Shown: one piece after another, positions 6,619 through 13,496 of the stretch
How the letters are laid out: every line of letters starts with the position of its first letter
How positions within the stretch are numbered: the first letter of the stretch is position 1
DNA from: an uncultured Corynebacterium sp.
GTDB taxonomy: Bacteria > Actinomycetota > Actinomycetes > Mycobacteriales > Mycobacteriaceae
Length of the DNA stretch: 15,732 nucleotides
Assembly: GCF_943914015.1 (NCBI RefSeq)
Contig: NZ_CALUAK010000057.1
Coordinates: forward strand, 1 to 15,732
Direction of reading: 5' to 3'
Position numbers and translations under genes: made by a program
The notes under the pieces: generated by a model
The model's input: the letters and a program-made list of their open reading frames with translations, nothing else
Databases searched by the model: none
Told to the model about the DNA's origin: nothing

Positions 6619-6810
6619 CTATCCGACTTCGTAGGTGGATGCCTCCAGGTAGTCAGAGACAGCCTTCTCGTTTACTCGAAACGAGCGCCCTACGCGGACG
6701 GCCGGCAGCTCGCCTGCGTGGACGAGACGGTACACAGTCATTTTAGAAACGCGCATGATCTCCGCAACTTCCGCTACGGTGAGGAACGCTCCCTTATCTT
6801 CTTGTGCCAT
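6619..6810 (-). CDS. BldC-like excisionase-family HTH DNA-binding protein
   Basis: A 63-residue MerR-like HTH_17 domain: FLTVAEVAEIMRVSKMTVYRLVHAGELPAVRVGRSFRV, with the helix-turn-helix at about residues 10-31 and the wing at 37-47, then a short C-terminal helix. This is the layout of Streptomyces BldC and of mycobacterial Rv0500A, which also sits next to proC. Despite the family name, nothing suggests a phage origin. I start it at the ATG at 6810 (MAQEDKGAFL) because family members begin close to the HTH; a longer in-frame reading to 6873 adds a non-conserved basic extension. An AAGGG lies about 12 bp upstream, and TTATATAA just before the ATG could be a -10 of a nearly leaderless transcript. 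The target is unknown; the dyad in the following promoter is a candidate. Confidence 0.9.
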   Translation of the reverse strand: MAQEDKGAFLTVAEVAEIMRVSKMTVYRLVHAGELPAVRVGRSFRVNEKAVSDYLEASTYEVG

Positions 6811-6950
6811 TGTTATATAACCCTTCGTCGCATTTGCGCGCCGCAGGCTTCCCCTCCTGCAGATGATCGTCACGCAAGTGCTTAGTTAAGCTTACCGTGA
6901 ATAATGTTACTCGTGCGACTTAAATGGAGAAAAAATTTCTTTTCCCCAGC
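6811..6950. promoter_or_regulatory. Gap between proC and the BldC-like gene; promoter of the BldC-like gene probable
   Basis: A 140-bp gap on the minus strand between the proC stop and the BldC-like start. TTATATAA (6813-6820) directly precedes the start codon and is the clearest -10-like element. Close to the proC end an A/T-rich imperfect inverted repeat around 6925-6946 could act as a weak terminator for the ppx-proC operon. Nothing else is recognised. Confidence 0.35.
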
Positions 6951-7724
6951 TTAATCGACCTTTCCGAGTTCCCGATTTCGGTCCGCACACGCATCCACTG
7001 CGGAGAACACCGCACTGCGGAGACCGCCGTCTTCCAGCGCCCGCAGCGCCGCAGCCGTCGTGCCACCCGGGGATGTCACGTCATAGCGCAGCTGCGTGGG
7101 AGAAGCCTCTCCCGCCAGCATCTCACCGGCGCCGCGAATGGATTGGATGGCGAGAGTTGAAGCGACCGTACGGCTCAAACCACGGGCGACCCCGGCGTCG
7201 ACAAGCGCCTCAGCAAACAAATAGACGTAGGCGGGTGAGGACCCAGACAACGCCGTGACCGCATCCATGTCCTTCTCCTCGACGACGATCGTCTCCCCCA
7301 CCGACCGCAACAGGGACTCCACCTCGGCGGTATCCACCCCGGGGGCCGGCGCGATGGCGCACATCCCCAGGCCCTTCAACATCGGCGTATTCGGCATGAC
7401 GCGCACCACCTCGGCCTGCGGCGCGGCCTCGGCGAGCTGCGCCAGCGACACCCCCGCGGCGAGCGACACAACCGTCGTCTCCTCCGCCAAATGCGGGGCG
7501 AGGCCACGGAGAACCTCCTTCACCGCGTACGGCTTCACCGCAATAAACACGACATCAGCGACCGCGTCCTGCGGATCCTCCGAGGAACGCACGCCATACG
7601 TCTCGCGGAAGTACTCCGAGCGCTCCGGCCGGCGATTAACCACAGCCACATCCGTGTGACCAGCGGCGACGAGCCCCGCGGTCAGCGCCTCGCCGATCTT
7701 CCCGCCACCGTAGATCGCAATCAT
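6951..7724 (-). CDS. proC: Pyrroline-5-carboxylate reductase
   Basis: Last step of proline synthesis: NAD(P)H-dependent reduction of 1-pyrroline-5-carboxylate to L-proline in the cytosol. The 257-residue protein has the N-terminal Rossmann motif IAIYGGGKIGEAL (2-14), IAVKPYAV (61-68), SLAAGVSLAQL (87-97), RVMPNTP (108-114) and the C-terminal dimerisation signature ALSGSSPAYVYLFAEAL (158-174) with TSPGGTTAAAL (217-227). The usual GSGPAY reads GSSPAY here. The start is the ATG at 7724, whose MIAIYGGG is the true family N-terminus; the same frame stays open to 7901 but that part overlaps the upstream gene and has no family sequence. It lies 2 bp after the membrane-protein stop, so it is translated from the same message. 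Confidence 0.96.
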   Translation of the reverse strand: MIAIYGGGKIGEALTAGLVAAGHTDVAVVNRRPERSEYFRETYGVRSSEDPQDAVADVVFIAVKPYAVKEVLRGLAPHLAEETTVVSLAAGVSLAQLAEAAPQAEVVRVMPNTPMLKGLGMCAIAPAPGVDTAEVESLLRSVGETIVVEEKDMDAVTALSGSSPAYVYLFAEALVDAGVARGLSRTVASTLAIQSIRGAGEMLAGEASPTQLRYDVTSPGGTTAAALRALEDGGLRSAVFSAVDACADRNRELGKVD

Positions 7725-7726
7725 GG

Positions 7727-8797
7727 CTACAGGCCCGTCACCAGCGCCGGACCGAAGGTGAGGACGAGACCCGTCACCGTGGCCAGCACCGTTGTCAGCG
7801 TGTCCTTGCCCGTCTTCAGCGAGTGAACAGCGACGCCGATGGCCACCGTAACCACAAGAGCTGCAATGATGACGATAAGCGGCATCACCGACGAAGCCCA
7901 CAGGGACATGAACGCGTAGAACACCAGCACGCCGATAATGAACGCGACCACTGCCGTCACAACGATGCCCGCGATGGACGGCTTCTCGTCCTCGTCGTAT
8001 TCTTCCTCTGCGTCATCTACGAGATCATCTGCGTCCTCGTCCTCTTCGGGGAAGAAATTATCCTCCTCCGTGGCATCCTGGGGGATGTCCTGGGACGTGT
8101 CGGCCTGCTGAAACTTCGTAGCCGTGTGCTCCGGCTCATCCTCATCGTCCACCACGACCTTCGGCAGCACCGAGGTGGCATCTGCTTTATCGGATGACTG
8201 CTCGGTATCTTCTGACTTGGGGGCCGTGGTGGCCGGGGAGGCTTGTTCGCCCTGCTTGCCCTGCGCGGGGACTGCCGGGAAAGAACCAGTGGTCAGCGGC
8301 GCGGACTCACCGTCGGTGAAAACGCGCAGAACCATCGTGTCGTCATCGCGGGACTCGCGAGCGGCCTCTGCCTTCTCCGATGTCTTTTCTTCGGAAGCTG
8401 TCTGTGGCTCGGAGGTCTTCTTCGCCTTCGTCGACTCGGCGGGCTTCTTCACCTGGGAGTCATCGCTAGCCTTCTTGCCCTTTGCGACCTCAGCTTTTTC
8501 AGCCTTGGGTTGCTGTTCGGAAGCCGACTTTGTGCCGGCATCGGCCTTCTTCTCAGCCTTCTCAGCCTGCTTAACCTCGGGCTTCTCGCCCTTTTCGACG
8601 GTGGAATCGATCGGCGAGGTGGTATGGCGGGCATCCTCCGGCTTCTCAGTCACACGCGGGATCGACCCGGTCAACTCAGCAACGGAAATGCCGCCTTCTT
8701 CCAGGCTGCGCCGGCGCCGCCTGCGGGAACCCGATCCAGAGGGCGATGTCCCGGACCTGGCTAGCAGCTCAGCTACTGTCAGTTGTTCTTCGCTCAT
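7727..8797 (-). CDS. Conserved three-TM membrane protein with long disordered cytoplasmic arm (Rv0497-like)
   Basis: A 356-residue protein of unknown function. The N-terminus has two related short motifs, LTVAELLARSG (6-16) and ISVAELTGSIP (37-47), flanking a run of six arginines (25-30). Residues 52-272 are low complexity: first Lys/Glu/Ala/Ser-rich, then strongly acidic with D/E clusters at 216-223 and 244-272. The C-terminus has three predicted membrane helices at about 276-298, 303-326 and 334-354. The arginine-flanked VAELL/VAELTG motif pair and this overall layout match mycobacterial Rv0497 at the same position, from memory. The start ATG overlaps the ppx TGA as ATGA and proC follows after 2 bp. 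A role as a membrane scaffold or regulated substrate is conjecture. Confidence 0.85.
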   Translation of the reverse strand: MSEEQLTVAELLARSGTSPSGSGSRRRRRRSLEEGGISVAELTGSIPRVTEKPEDARHTTSPIDSTVEKGEKPEVKQAEKAEKKADAGTKSASEQQPKAEKAEVAKGKKASDDSQVKKPAESTKAKKTSEPQTASEEKTSEKAEAARESRDDDTMVLRVFTDGESAPLTTGSFPAVPAQGKQGEQASPATTAPKSEDTEQSSDKADATSVLPKVVVDDEDEPEHTATKFQQADTSQDIPQDATEEDNFFPEEDEDADDLVDDAEEEYDEDEKPSIAGIVVTAVVAFIIGVLVFYAFMSLWASSVMPLIVIIAALVVTVAIGVAVHSLKTGKDTLTTVLATVTGLVLTFGPALVTGL

Positions 8798-9738
8798 TTC
8801 TCTTCTTCCGCTTTCAGTCCGCTATCGATTCGTCGGAGAATAACACCTTCTCGCAACGCCCAGGGACAAATTTCCATCTGCTCTAATCCTAAAGCACGCA
8901 TTGAAGCTTCTGCTACGAGCGCACCGGCGACGATCTGGTGGGATCGGTCAGAGGAGATGCCTTCTAGTTCCGCACGGTCGGCTGCAGTCATTCGCGAAAT
9001 AAAGGCGATGACCTGGCGCAAACCAGCCACAGTCAGCGTTCTTTTGACCCGCGGACCAGCCGACGACGGCGCCGCACCTGTGAGGCGAGCGAGGCTGCGG
9101 AACGTCTTCGACGTTGCCACTGCCAAGTCCACTTCACCACATGCGCGGAGCTTCCGTGCCGGTTCTGCGAGTTCTGCATCGATGTAATCGCGCAGGATGC
9201 CAATCTTCTTTTGCGACGGCGGGTCCGTTTCGAACCAGGTGTGAGTTAGTCGTCCAGCACCCAGATCCAGCGAGAACGCCAAATCCGGCTCCTCATCCGT
9301 GCCGGTTGTCAGCTCCAGGGAGCCACCACCGATATCGAGGTTGGTGATCCGCCCGGCGGACCAGCCATACCACCGTCGCACGGCAAGGAATGTGAGGCGT
9401 GCTTCATCGATGCCGGAGAGAATCTGCAGGCGAATGCCCGTCTCCTTCTCCACCTCGTCCAGGATTTTCTCGGAGTTGGTGGCGCTTCGGATGGCAGAGG
9501 TAGCAATGGGCAGCAGCTCATCGCAGCCCAGCTGCTCAGCCAGCTCCTTCGCCTCTTTTACTCCCCTGAGCAGCTTGTTCACGCCCTTGGAGTTGATGGC
9601 ACCGTCCTTATCGAGGTACTCCACCAGCTTCATCGTGGCTTTCCAGTCACTCATGGGGGTCGGGTGACCGCCCACCCGCGCATCAATCGCTACGAGGTGG
9701 ACTGTGTTGCTTCCGACGTCTAAAACACCTAATCGCAC
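8794..9738 (-). CDS. ppx: Exopolyphosphatase / Ppx-GppA family phosphatase
   Basis: Actin-like ASKHA-fold enzyme that hydrolyses terminal phosphates of polyphosphate, or ppGpp-related pppGpp. The 314 residues correspond to the two-domain short form. The N-terminal phosphate loop is VLDVGSNTVHLVAID (5-19), with PIATSAIRSATN (77-88), the second phosphate loop LDIGGGSLEL (134-143) and the C-terminal ICPWALREGVIL. The start is GTG at 9738; a TAACCT -10-like box ends about 7 bp before it, so the message is probably leaderless. It corresponds by position to Rv0496 and to one of the two C. glutamicum Ppx proteins, from memory. Being first in an operon with the membrane protein and proC, it may contribute to phosphate storage, which would fit the nearby SenX3-RegX3 system; that link is inference. 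Confidence 0.92.
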   Translation of the reverse strand: MRLGVLDVGSNTVHLVAIDARVGGHPTPMSDWKATMKLVEYLDKDGAINSKGVNKLLRGVKEAKELAEQLGCDELLPIATSAIRSATNSEKILDEVEKETGIRLQILSGIDEARLTFLAVRRWYGWSAGRITNLDIGGGSLELTTGTDEEPDLAFSLDLGAGRLTHTWFETDPPSQKKIGILRDYIDAELAEPARKLRACGEVDLAVATSKTFRSLARLTGAAPSSAGPRVKRTLTVAGLRQVIAFISRMTAADRAELEGISSDRSHQIVAGALVAEASMRALGLEQMEICPWALREGVILRRIDSGLKAEEEK

Positions 9739-9770
9739 ACTCCTAAGGTTAGACGGTCTATGGTGGCAGC
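9739..9770. promoter_or_regulatory. Compact divergent promoter of ppx and the cysteine-rich gene, probably leaderless both ways
   Basis: Only 32 bp separate two divergent GTG starts. The dyad TAGACGGTCTA (9750-9760) lies in the middle. On the plus strand TATGGT (9759-9764) ends 6 bp before the GTG at 9771; on the minus strand TAACCT (9745-9750) ends 6 bp before the GTG at 9738. Both fit -10 boxes of leaderless transcripts, common in actinobacteria. Any -35 for one gene must lie in the coding region of the other. Confidence 0.55.
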
Positions 9771-10589
9771 GTGAACAACACCACGGTTTTTTTGGGTTAT
9801 CCGGACGGCACGAACGCGGCTGAGTCGATCAAAAAGGGCACGGAACTCAGCCCGGACTTCCCCCGCGAATGGTTCGAGGTCTACAACCCCGACGACCCAT
9901 TTCACCTGTTCACCTTCGATGTCACCTGGCTCGCCTCCTACTACCAGTGCGGCTACGGCACCACCTGCCAGGGCATCGATGGCACCCCGTCTCACGGTTG
10001 TTGCCCCCACGGGGCATTTCTTGTCGACGCCGCCGAGCGCCGCAACCTAACCGCCCTTGTCCCGCGTCTCACCCGCTCCGAGTGGGAAAACTACACCGAT
10101 GAGCCCGAAGGCTGGATGGAATGGGACGAAATCGATGACGAGCCCAACCCCAAAACCGCTGTCGTCGACGGCATGTGCATCTTTGCCAACTCCGCCTCCT
10201 TCCCCGGTGGCGCCGGCTGCGCCCTGCACCTCTACGCCCTCAACAACGGCCTTGACCCCGTCGACGTAAAACCGGAGGTCTGCTGGCAGCTTCCCCTCCG
10301 CCGACTCGAAGACTACGAGGATCGCGCCGACGGCTCCGAGATCCTCCACACCACCATCACCGAATACATCCGCCGCGGCTGGGGAGACGGCGGCGAGGAC
10401 TTCACCTGGTACTGCACCACCAACCCCTCCTGTCACAACGCAGCCGAGCCCCTGTGGAAAACCACCAAGAGCGAACTCATTGCCATGTGCGGCGAAAAGG
10501 TCTACGCCCTCCTCGCCGACTACATGGAATCACGCGGCACCCCCACCGCCGTCCACCCCGCAACCGCCCTCGCCGAAAAGCAGAAGTAG
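9771..10589 (+). CDS. Conserved cysteine-rich protein of unknown function (Rv0495c-like by position)
   Basis: A 272-residue soluble protein with ten cysteines: Cys60, 66, 77, 78, 136, 150, 171, 215, 221 and 240. The most striking segment is YQCGYGTTCQGIDGTPSHGC followed by CPHGAFL (residues 59-84), a C-x5-C-x10-CC-P-H cluster like a metal or Fe-S binding site and loosely like the YkgJ/UPF0153 Cys-cluster proteins. A second pair is C215-x5-C221-H. There is no signal peptide or membrane helix. The GTG at 9771 directly follows a TATGGT box; an ATG at 9760 is out of frame. In M. tuberculosis the opposite-strand gene beside the Ppx gene is Rv0495c, a conserved hypothetical of similar size. I do not know its function; metal or redox work is an inference from the cysteines. 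Confidence 0.85.
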   Translation: MNNTTVFLGYPDGTNAAESIKKGTELSPDFPREWFEVYNPDDPFHLFTFDVTWLASYYQCGYGTTCQGIDGTPSHGCCPHGAFLVDAAERRNLTALVPRLTRSEWENYTDEPEGWMEWDEIDDEPNPKTAVVDGMCIFANSASFPGGAGCALHLYALNNGLDPVDVKPEVCWQLPLRRLEDYEDRADGSEILHTTITEYIRRGWGDGGEDFTWYCTTNPSCHNAAEPLWKTTKSELIAMCGEKVYALLADYMESRGTPTAVHPATALAEKQK

Positions 10590-10600
10590 CCTTTTTCCCG

Positions 10601-10728
10601 AATGCGGCCCATCCCTCAGGCGAACCTCCGCTTTCAGGAACAGATGGGCCGCTTTGTGGATCCCACCGAACCGAATGCGGCCCAAGCTCTATCCAGCACC
10701 CGGTGATCAGGAGTAGACGGGCCGCAAA
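10601..10728. repeat. Second locus of the 55-bp inverted-repeat modules (two copies)
   Basis: Modules at 10601-10655 and 10674-10728 are each 55 bp and separated by an 18-bp linker, so they start 73 bp apart, exactly as in the hemC-hemD array. Arms are AATGCGGCCCA/TGGGCCGCTTT and AATGCGGCCCA/CGGGCCGCAAA. The second copy's interior shares the GCACCCGGTGATCA-like stretch with modules 2 and 5 of the large array. The pair lies between the convergent ends of the cysteine-rich gene and regX3, 11 bp after the former's stop codon. No standard terminator for the cysteine-rich gene is visible, so the first hairpin may play that part. Confidence 0.9.
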
Positions 10729-10747
10729 CGGGATGAGAGAGCGCAGC

Positions 10748-10773
10748 AAAAAGCCGCCGGGGAGGCCGGCGAC
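10748..10773 (-). terminator. Rho-independent terminator of the mshA-gpmA-senX3-regX3 run
   Basis: On the minus strand an 8-bp GC stem with one mismatch (10766-10773 pairing with 10753-10760) encloses a 5-nt loop and is followed by five T (10748-10752). It starts 14 bp past the regX3 stop. Confidence 0.8.
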
Positions 10774-10787
10774 GGATGAGGGAGGGA

Positions 10788-11471
10788 CTAGGCCTCGAAC
10801 TTGTAGCCCAGGCCGCGGACGGTCACCAGCTGGGTGGGGCGGCTGGGCTCGGCCTCGATCTTGGAGCGGAGGCGCTTGACGTGGACGTCGAGGGTCTTGG
10901 TGTCGCCAACATAGTCGGCACCCCAGACGCGGTCGATGAGCTGGCCACGGGTGAGAACGCGCCCGGCATTGCGGAGGAGGTACTCAAGGAGGTCAAATTC
11001 CTTGAGGGGCATGGCCACCTGCTTGCCGTCAACGGTGACGATGTGGCGCTCGACGTCGAGGGAGACGCGGCCACCTTCGAGGATTTGGTCGGCGGCGGCA
11101 CCGTCGTTATCGCCACCGCGGCGGAGGACGGCACGGATGCGGGCGATGAGTTCTCGGGAGGAGTAGGGCTTGGTGACGTAGTCGTCGGCACCGAGCTCCA
11201 GGCCGAGGACCTTGTCCAGTTCGGTATCGCGTGCGGTCACCATGATGACGGGGACGCTGGATACCTGGCGGAGCCGGCGACAAACGTCGGTGCCGCTCAT
11301 GCCGGGGAGCATGAGATCGAGGAGGACGAGGTCAATGTCGTTCTTGTTGAATTCAACGAGTGCGGTCCGCCCATCGGTGGCGATGATCGCATCGAAACCC
11401 TCTTTTTTGAGGAGGAAGGCGAGAGGCTCAGCGAGCGATAATTCGTCCTCGACGATGAGCACTGTTGCCAT
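10788..11471 (-). CDS. regX3: OmpR-family response regulator RegX3
   Basis: A 227-residue response regulator. The receiver domain (1-115) has the acidic pocket E8-D9, phospho-acceptor Asp52 in LVLLDLMLPGMSG, Thr79 in VIMVTARD and Lys101 in YVTKPYSSRE. The winged-helix DNA-binding domain (about 130-227) has LKEFDLLEYLLRNAGRVLTR, VDVH-type LDVHVKRLRSKIE and the terminal VTVRGLGYKFEA. It is the partner of SenX3, which ends 8 bp upstream; the regX3 AGGAG ribosome site overlaps the senX3 stop (TAGGAG). In mycobacteria this pair controls phosphate-starvation genes and other stress responses. In C. glutamicum the positional equivalent is, from memory, CgtR3, and phosphate control there is mainly by another system, so the signal here is uncertain. 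Confidence 0.95.
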   Translation of the reverse strand: MATVLIVEDELSLAEPLAFLLKKEGFDAIIATDGRTALVEFNKNDIDLVLLDLMLPGMSGTDVCRRLRQVSSVPVIMVTARDTELDKVLGLELGADDYVTKPYSSRELIARIRAVLRRGGDNDGAAADQILEGGRVSLDVERHIVTVDGKQVAMPLKEFDLLEYLLRNAGRVLTRGQLIDRVWGADYVGDTKTLDVHVKRLRSKIEAEPSRPTQLVTVRGLGYKFEA

Positions 11472-11479
11472 AATATCTC

Positions 11480-12724
11480 CTACTGCTTCCTTACTTTGTC
11501 GTCGCTTCCACGGAGGCCACGGGAATCGATAGTCCTGTTGACATCTTGTTTCCGGGCCGGGTGCGGAAGCTCTTCCCTTTCCTCGCCGGGGCGATAGATG
11601 GGCAGTTCAATAGTAAAAGTCGACCCTGTAGAGAGCCTAGACCATAGTTTAACCGATCCCCCATGATTTGCTGCAACATGCTTAACAATCGCTAAGCCTA
11701 AACCTGTGCCGCCGGTGGAGCGGGAGCGAGCCTTATCCACGCGGAAGAAGCGCTCAAACACGCGCTGCTGGTCCTCCGTGGAGATGCCGATGCCACGGTC
11801 GGTGACGCGGATGTGGATGGTGTCGGCGGAGACGACCTTCTGCGTCACGGTCACCGGTGTTTCTGCAGGTGAGTAGTTGATCGCGTTGGCGATGAGGTTG
11901 GTGACGGCGGTGACGAGGAGGTTGAAATCGCCAAGTACGTAGACGCCGGTGCGCACGCCGCGGTTGAGGCGAATGCTGGCGTTTTCGGCCTGGACGGTGG
12001 TGCGGTGGATGGCTTCGTCGACGACGTCATCGACGAGAACGGGGGTAAGGTCCGGCAGTGCCTCTGCCCCCTGCAGCTTAGAAAGTGAAATAAGTTCGGT
12101 GATCATATCGCCGAGGCGGCGTGATTCGCCGTACAGCTTTTCGCCAAAGTAATCGACGGATTCGGGGTCGTCGATGGATTCCAGGAGCGCTTCTGCCAGC
12201 AACGCGATGCCGCCGACGGGGGTTTTCAGCTCATGCGAAACGTTGGCCACAAAATCGCGCCGGGCGTGCTCCATGCGCACGGCCTCGGACTGATCGGTGG
12301 CGTAGACGATAACGAAGCGGTCGTCGGTGAGCGTCAGTGGCGCGACAACGACGCGAATATCGGTGACACGGCTCTTCCCTGCTCTGCGCGGCGCGCGCAG
12401 ATCAAGACTGTGCTCTTCTTTGTCCGCGAGGACATCTTGGGCAAGGTCCCAAATTTCCTGGGCCACGCGGCGTTCGTGGATGAGTCCCATGGTGTGGGCG
12501 GAGGCATTGGAGAGGACAACCTCACGGTTGGCATCCACAATGGCCACGCCCACGGGAGCCCCCTGGATCGCGAGGTGCAACACCTGGCTGACGGTGGTGA
12601 CTCGCGGTTCACTGAGCGTCCGGGCGATACGTGTCCGGCGCGCAATGGCCTCACCTGCCCGGTACACCACCAACCCGATGAGGGTGGCGATGATACCGGC
12701 GATGAAGGTGAAGATGTAGGACAA
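11480..12724 (-). CDS. senX3: Sensor histidine kinase SenX3
   Basis: A 414-residue membrane-linked kinase. One hydrophobic segment at 3-21 is followed by a PAS-like domain (about 45-150, APVGVAIVDANREVVLSN). The DHp domain has His164 in NVSHELKTPVGG as the phosphorylation site. The ATPase domain has an N-box with Asn276 and Asn280 (TNLIANAINYSP), a G1 box DRGIGI (309-314), an F box around 323-327 and a G2 box GGTGLGL (338-344). Almost no extracytoplasmic loop is present, so the signal is probably sensed in the membrane or cytoplasm. The start is a TTG at 12724, only 3 bp after the gpmA stop; it is preferred because the membrane segment begins at once, though no strong ribosome site precedes it, so translational coupling to gpmA is likely. 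The C-terminal 40 residues are polar and non-conserved. Confidence 0.94.
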   Translation of the reverse strand: MSYIFTFIAGIIATLIGLVVYRAGEAIARRTRIARTLSEPRVTTVSQVLHLAIQGAPVGVAIVDANREVVLSNASAHTMGLIHERRVAQEIWDLAQDVLADKEEHSLDLRAPRRAGKSRVTDIRVVVAPLTLTDDRFVIVYATDQSEAVRMEHARRDFVANVSHELKTPVGGIALLAEALLESIDDPESVDYFGEKLYGESRRLGDMITELISLSKLQGAEALPDLTPVLVDDVVDEAIHRTTVQAENASIRLNRGVRTGVYVLGDFNLLVTAVTNLIANAINYSPAETPVTVTQKVVSADTIHIRVTDRGIGISTEDQQRVFERFFRVDKARSRSTGGTGLGLAIVKHVAANHGGSVKLWSRLSTGSTFTIELPIYRPGEEREELPHPARKQDVNRTIDSRGLRGSDDKVRKQ

Positions 12725-12727
12725 GAT

Positions 12728-13474
12728 TTACTTGTTACCCTGGTTGGCGACTGCCTTTGCGCCAGCCTCGGCAGCCTCGGGGTCGAGGTAGGTGCCGCCG
12801 GGGTTGGCTACGGAGCCGTCCTCGTTTAGCTCGTAGACCAGCGGAATACCGGTGGGGATGTTGAGTCCGGCGATGTCCTCGTCGGAGATGTTGTCCAGGT
12901 ACTTCACCAGTGCGCGCAGGGAGTTGCCGTGTGCTGCGATGAGCACGTTCTTGCCGGCGAGAGCCTGCGGGAGGATCTCCTCCTTGAAGTACGGGATGAA
13001 GCGGGCAACAACGTCCTTCAGGCACTCGGTACGCGGAACCTGGTCGAGGTTGGCGTAGCGCGGGTCGTGCGCCTGGGAGTACTCGTTGTTATCGTCGAGC
13101 TCCGGCGGCGGGGTGCCGTAGGAGCGGCGCCACGTCATGAACTTCTCGTCGCCGTACTTCTCCTTGGTGTCGGCCTTGTTCAGGCCCTGGAGGGCACCGT
13201 AGTGGCGCTCGTTGAGGCGCCAGTCGCGGGTAACGGGGATCCACAGGCGGTCGGCCTCGTCGAGGGCGATGTTCGCCGTCTGGATGGCGCGACGCAGGAG
13301 GGAGGTGTAGAGGACATCGGGAAGGATGTCCTTTTCCTTGAGGAGCTCGCCACCGCGCTTAGCCTCGGCGCGACCCTTTTCGGTCAGGGCCACGTCGACC
13401 CAGCCGGTGAACTGGTTGGATGCGTTCCATTCGCTCTGCCCGTGGCGGAGCAAGATCAATTTTCCTTGAGTCAT
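12728..13474 (-). CDS. gpmA: 2,3-bisphosphoglycerate-dependent phosphoglycerate mutase
   Basis: Glycolytic and gluconeogenic enzyme interconverting 3- and 2-phosphoglycerate. The 248-residue protein has the histidine-phosphatase signature LILLRHGQSEWN (6-17) with His11 as phospho-acceptor, SLLRRAIQTA (58-67), LNERHYGALQG (87-97) with Glu89, and AAHGNSLRALVKY (180-192) with the second catalytic His182. The C-terminal tail conserved in dPGM enzymes is present, as expected for a true mutase rather than a broad phosphatase. The ATG at 13474 has a GAGGAG very close upstream. It lies 22 bp after mshA and 3 bp before senX3, so a housekeeping gene sits inside the same run as a two-component system, as in mycobacteria (gpm1). 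Confidence 0.97.
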   Translation of the reverse strand: MTQGKLILLRHGQSEWNASNQFTGWVDVALTEKGRAEAKRGGELLKEKDILPDVLYTSLLRRAIQTANIALDEADRLWIPVTRDWRLNERHYGALQGLNKADTKEKYGDEKFMTWRRSYGTPPPELDDNNEYSQAHDPRYANLDQVPRTECLKDVVARFIPYFKEEILPQALAGKNVLIAAHGNSLRALVKYLDNISDEDIAGLNIPTGIPLVYELNEDGSVANPGGTYLDPEAAEAGAKAVANQGNK

Positions 13475-13496
13475 ACTCCTCAGTTTGCCATGACTT

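Noticed and set aside
6619..6810. Excisionase-like gene as a sign of a prophage or integrative element
   Set aside because: No integrase, attachment site or phage gene is nearby, and the gene has the conserved actinobacterial position next to proC and bS22.
6811..6873. A longer BldC-like protein beginning at 6873
   Set aside because: The 21-residue extension is not typical of the family and covers the probable promoter; the ATG at 6810 fits better.
7725..7901. A longer proC beginning at 7901
   Set aside because: The extra 59 residues overlap the end of the membrane-protein gene and show no family sequence; the ATG at 7724 gives the standard N-terminus.
11472..11479. A MIRU-type repeat between senX3 and regX3, as in mycobacteria
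   Set aside because: The gap is only 8 bp and holds just the regX3 ribosome site; no repeat is present.
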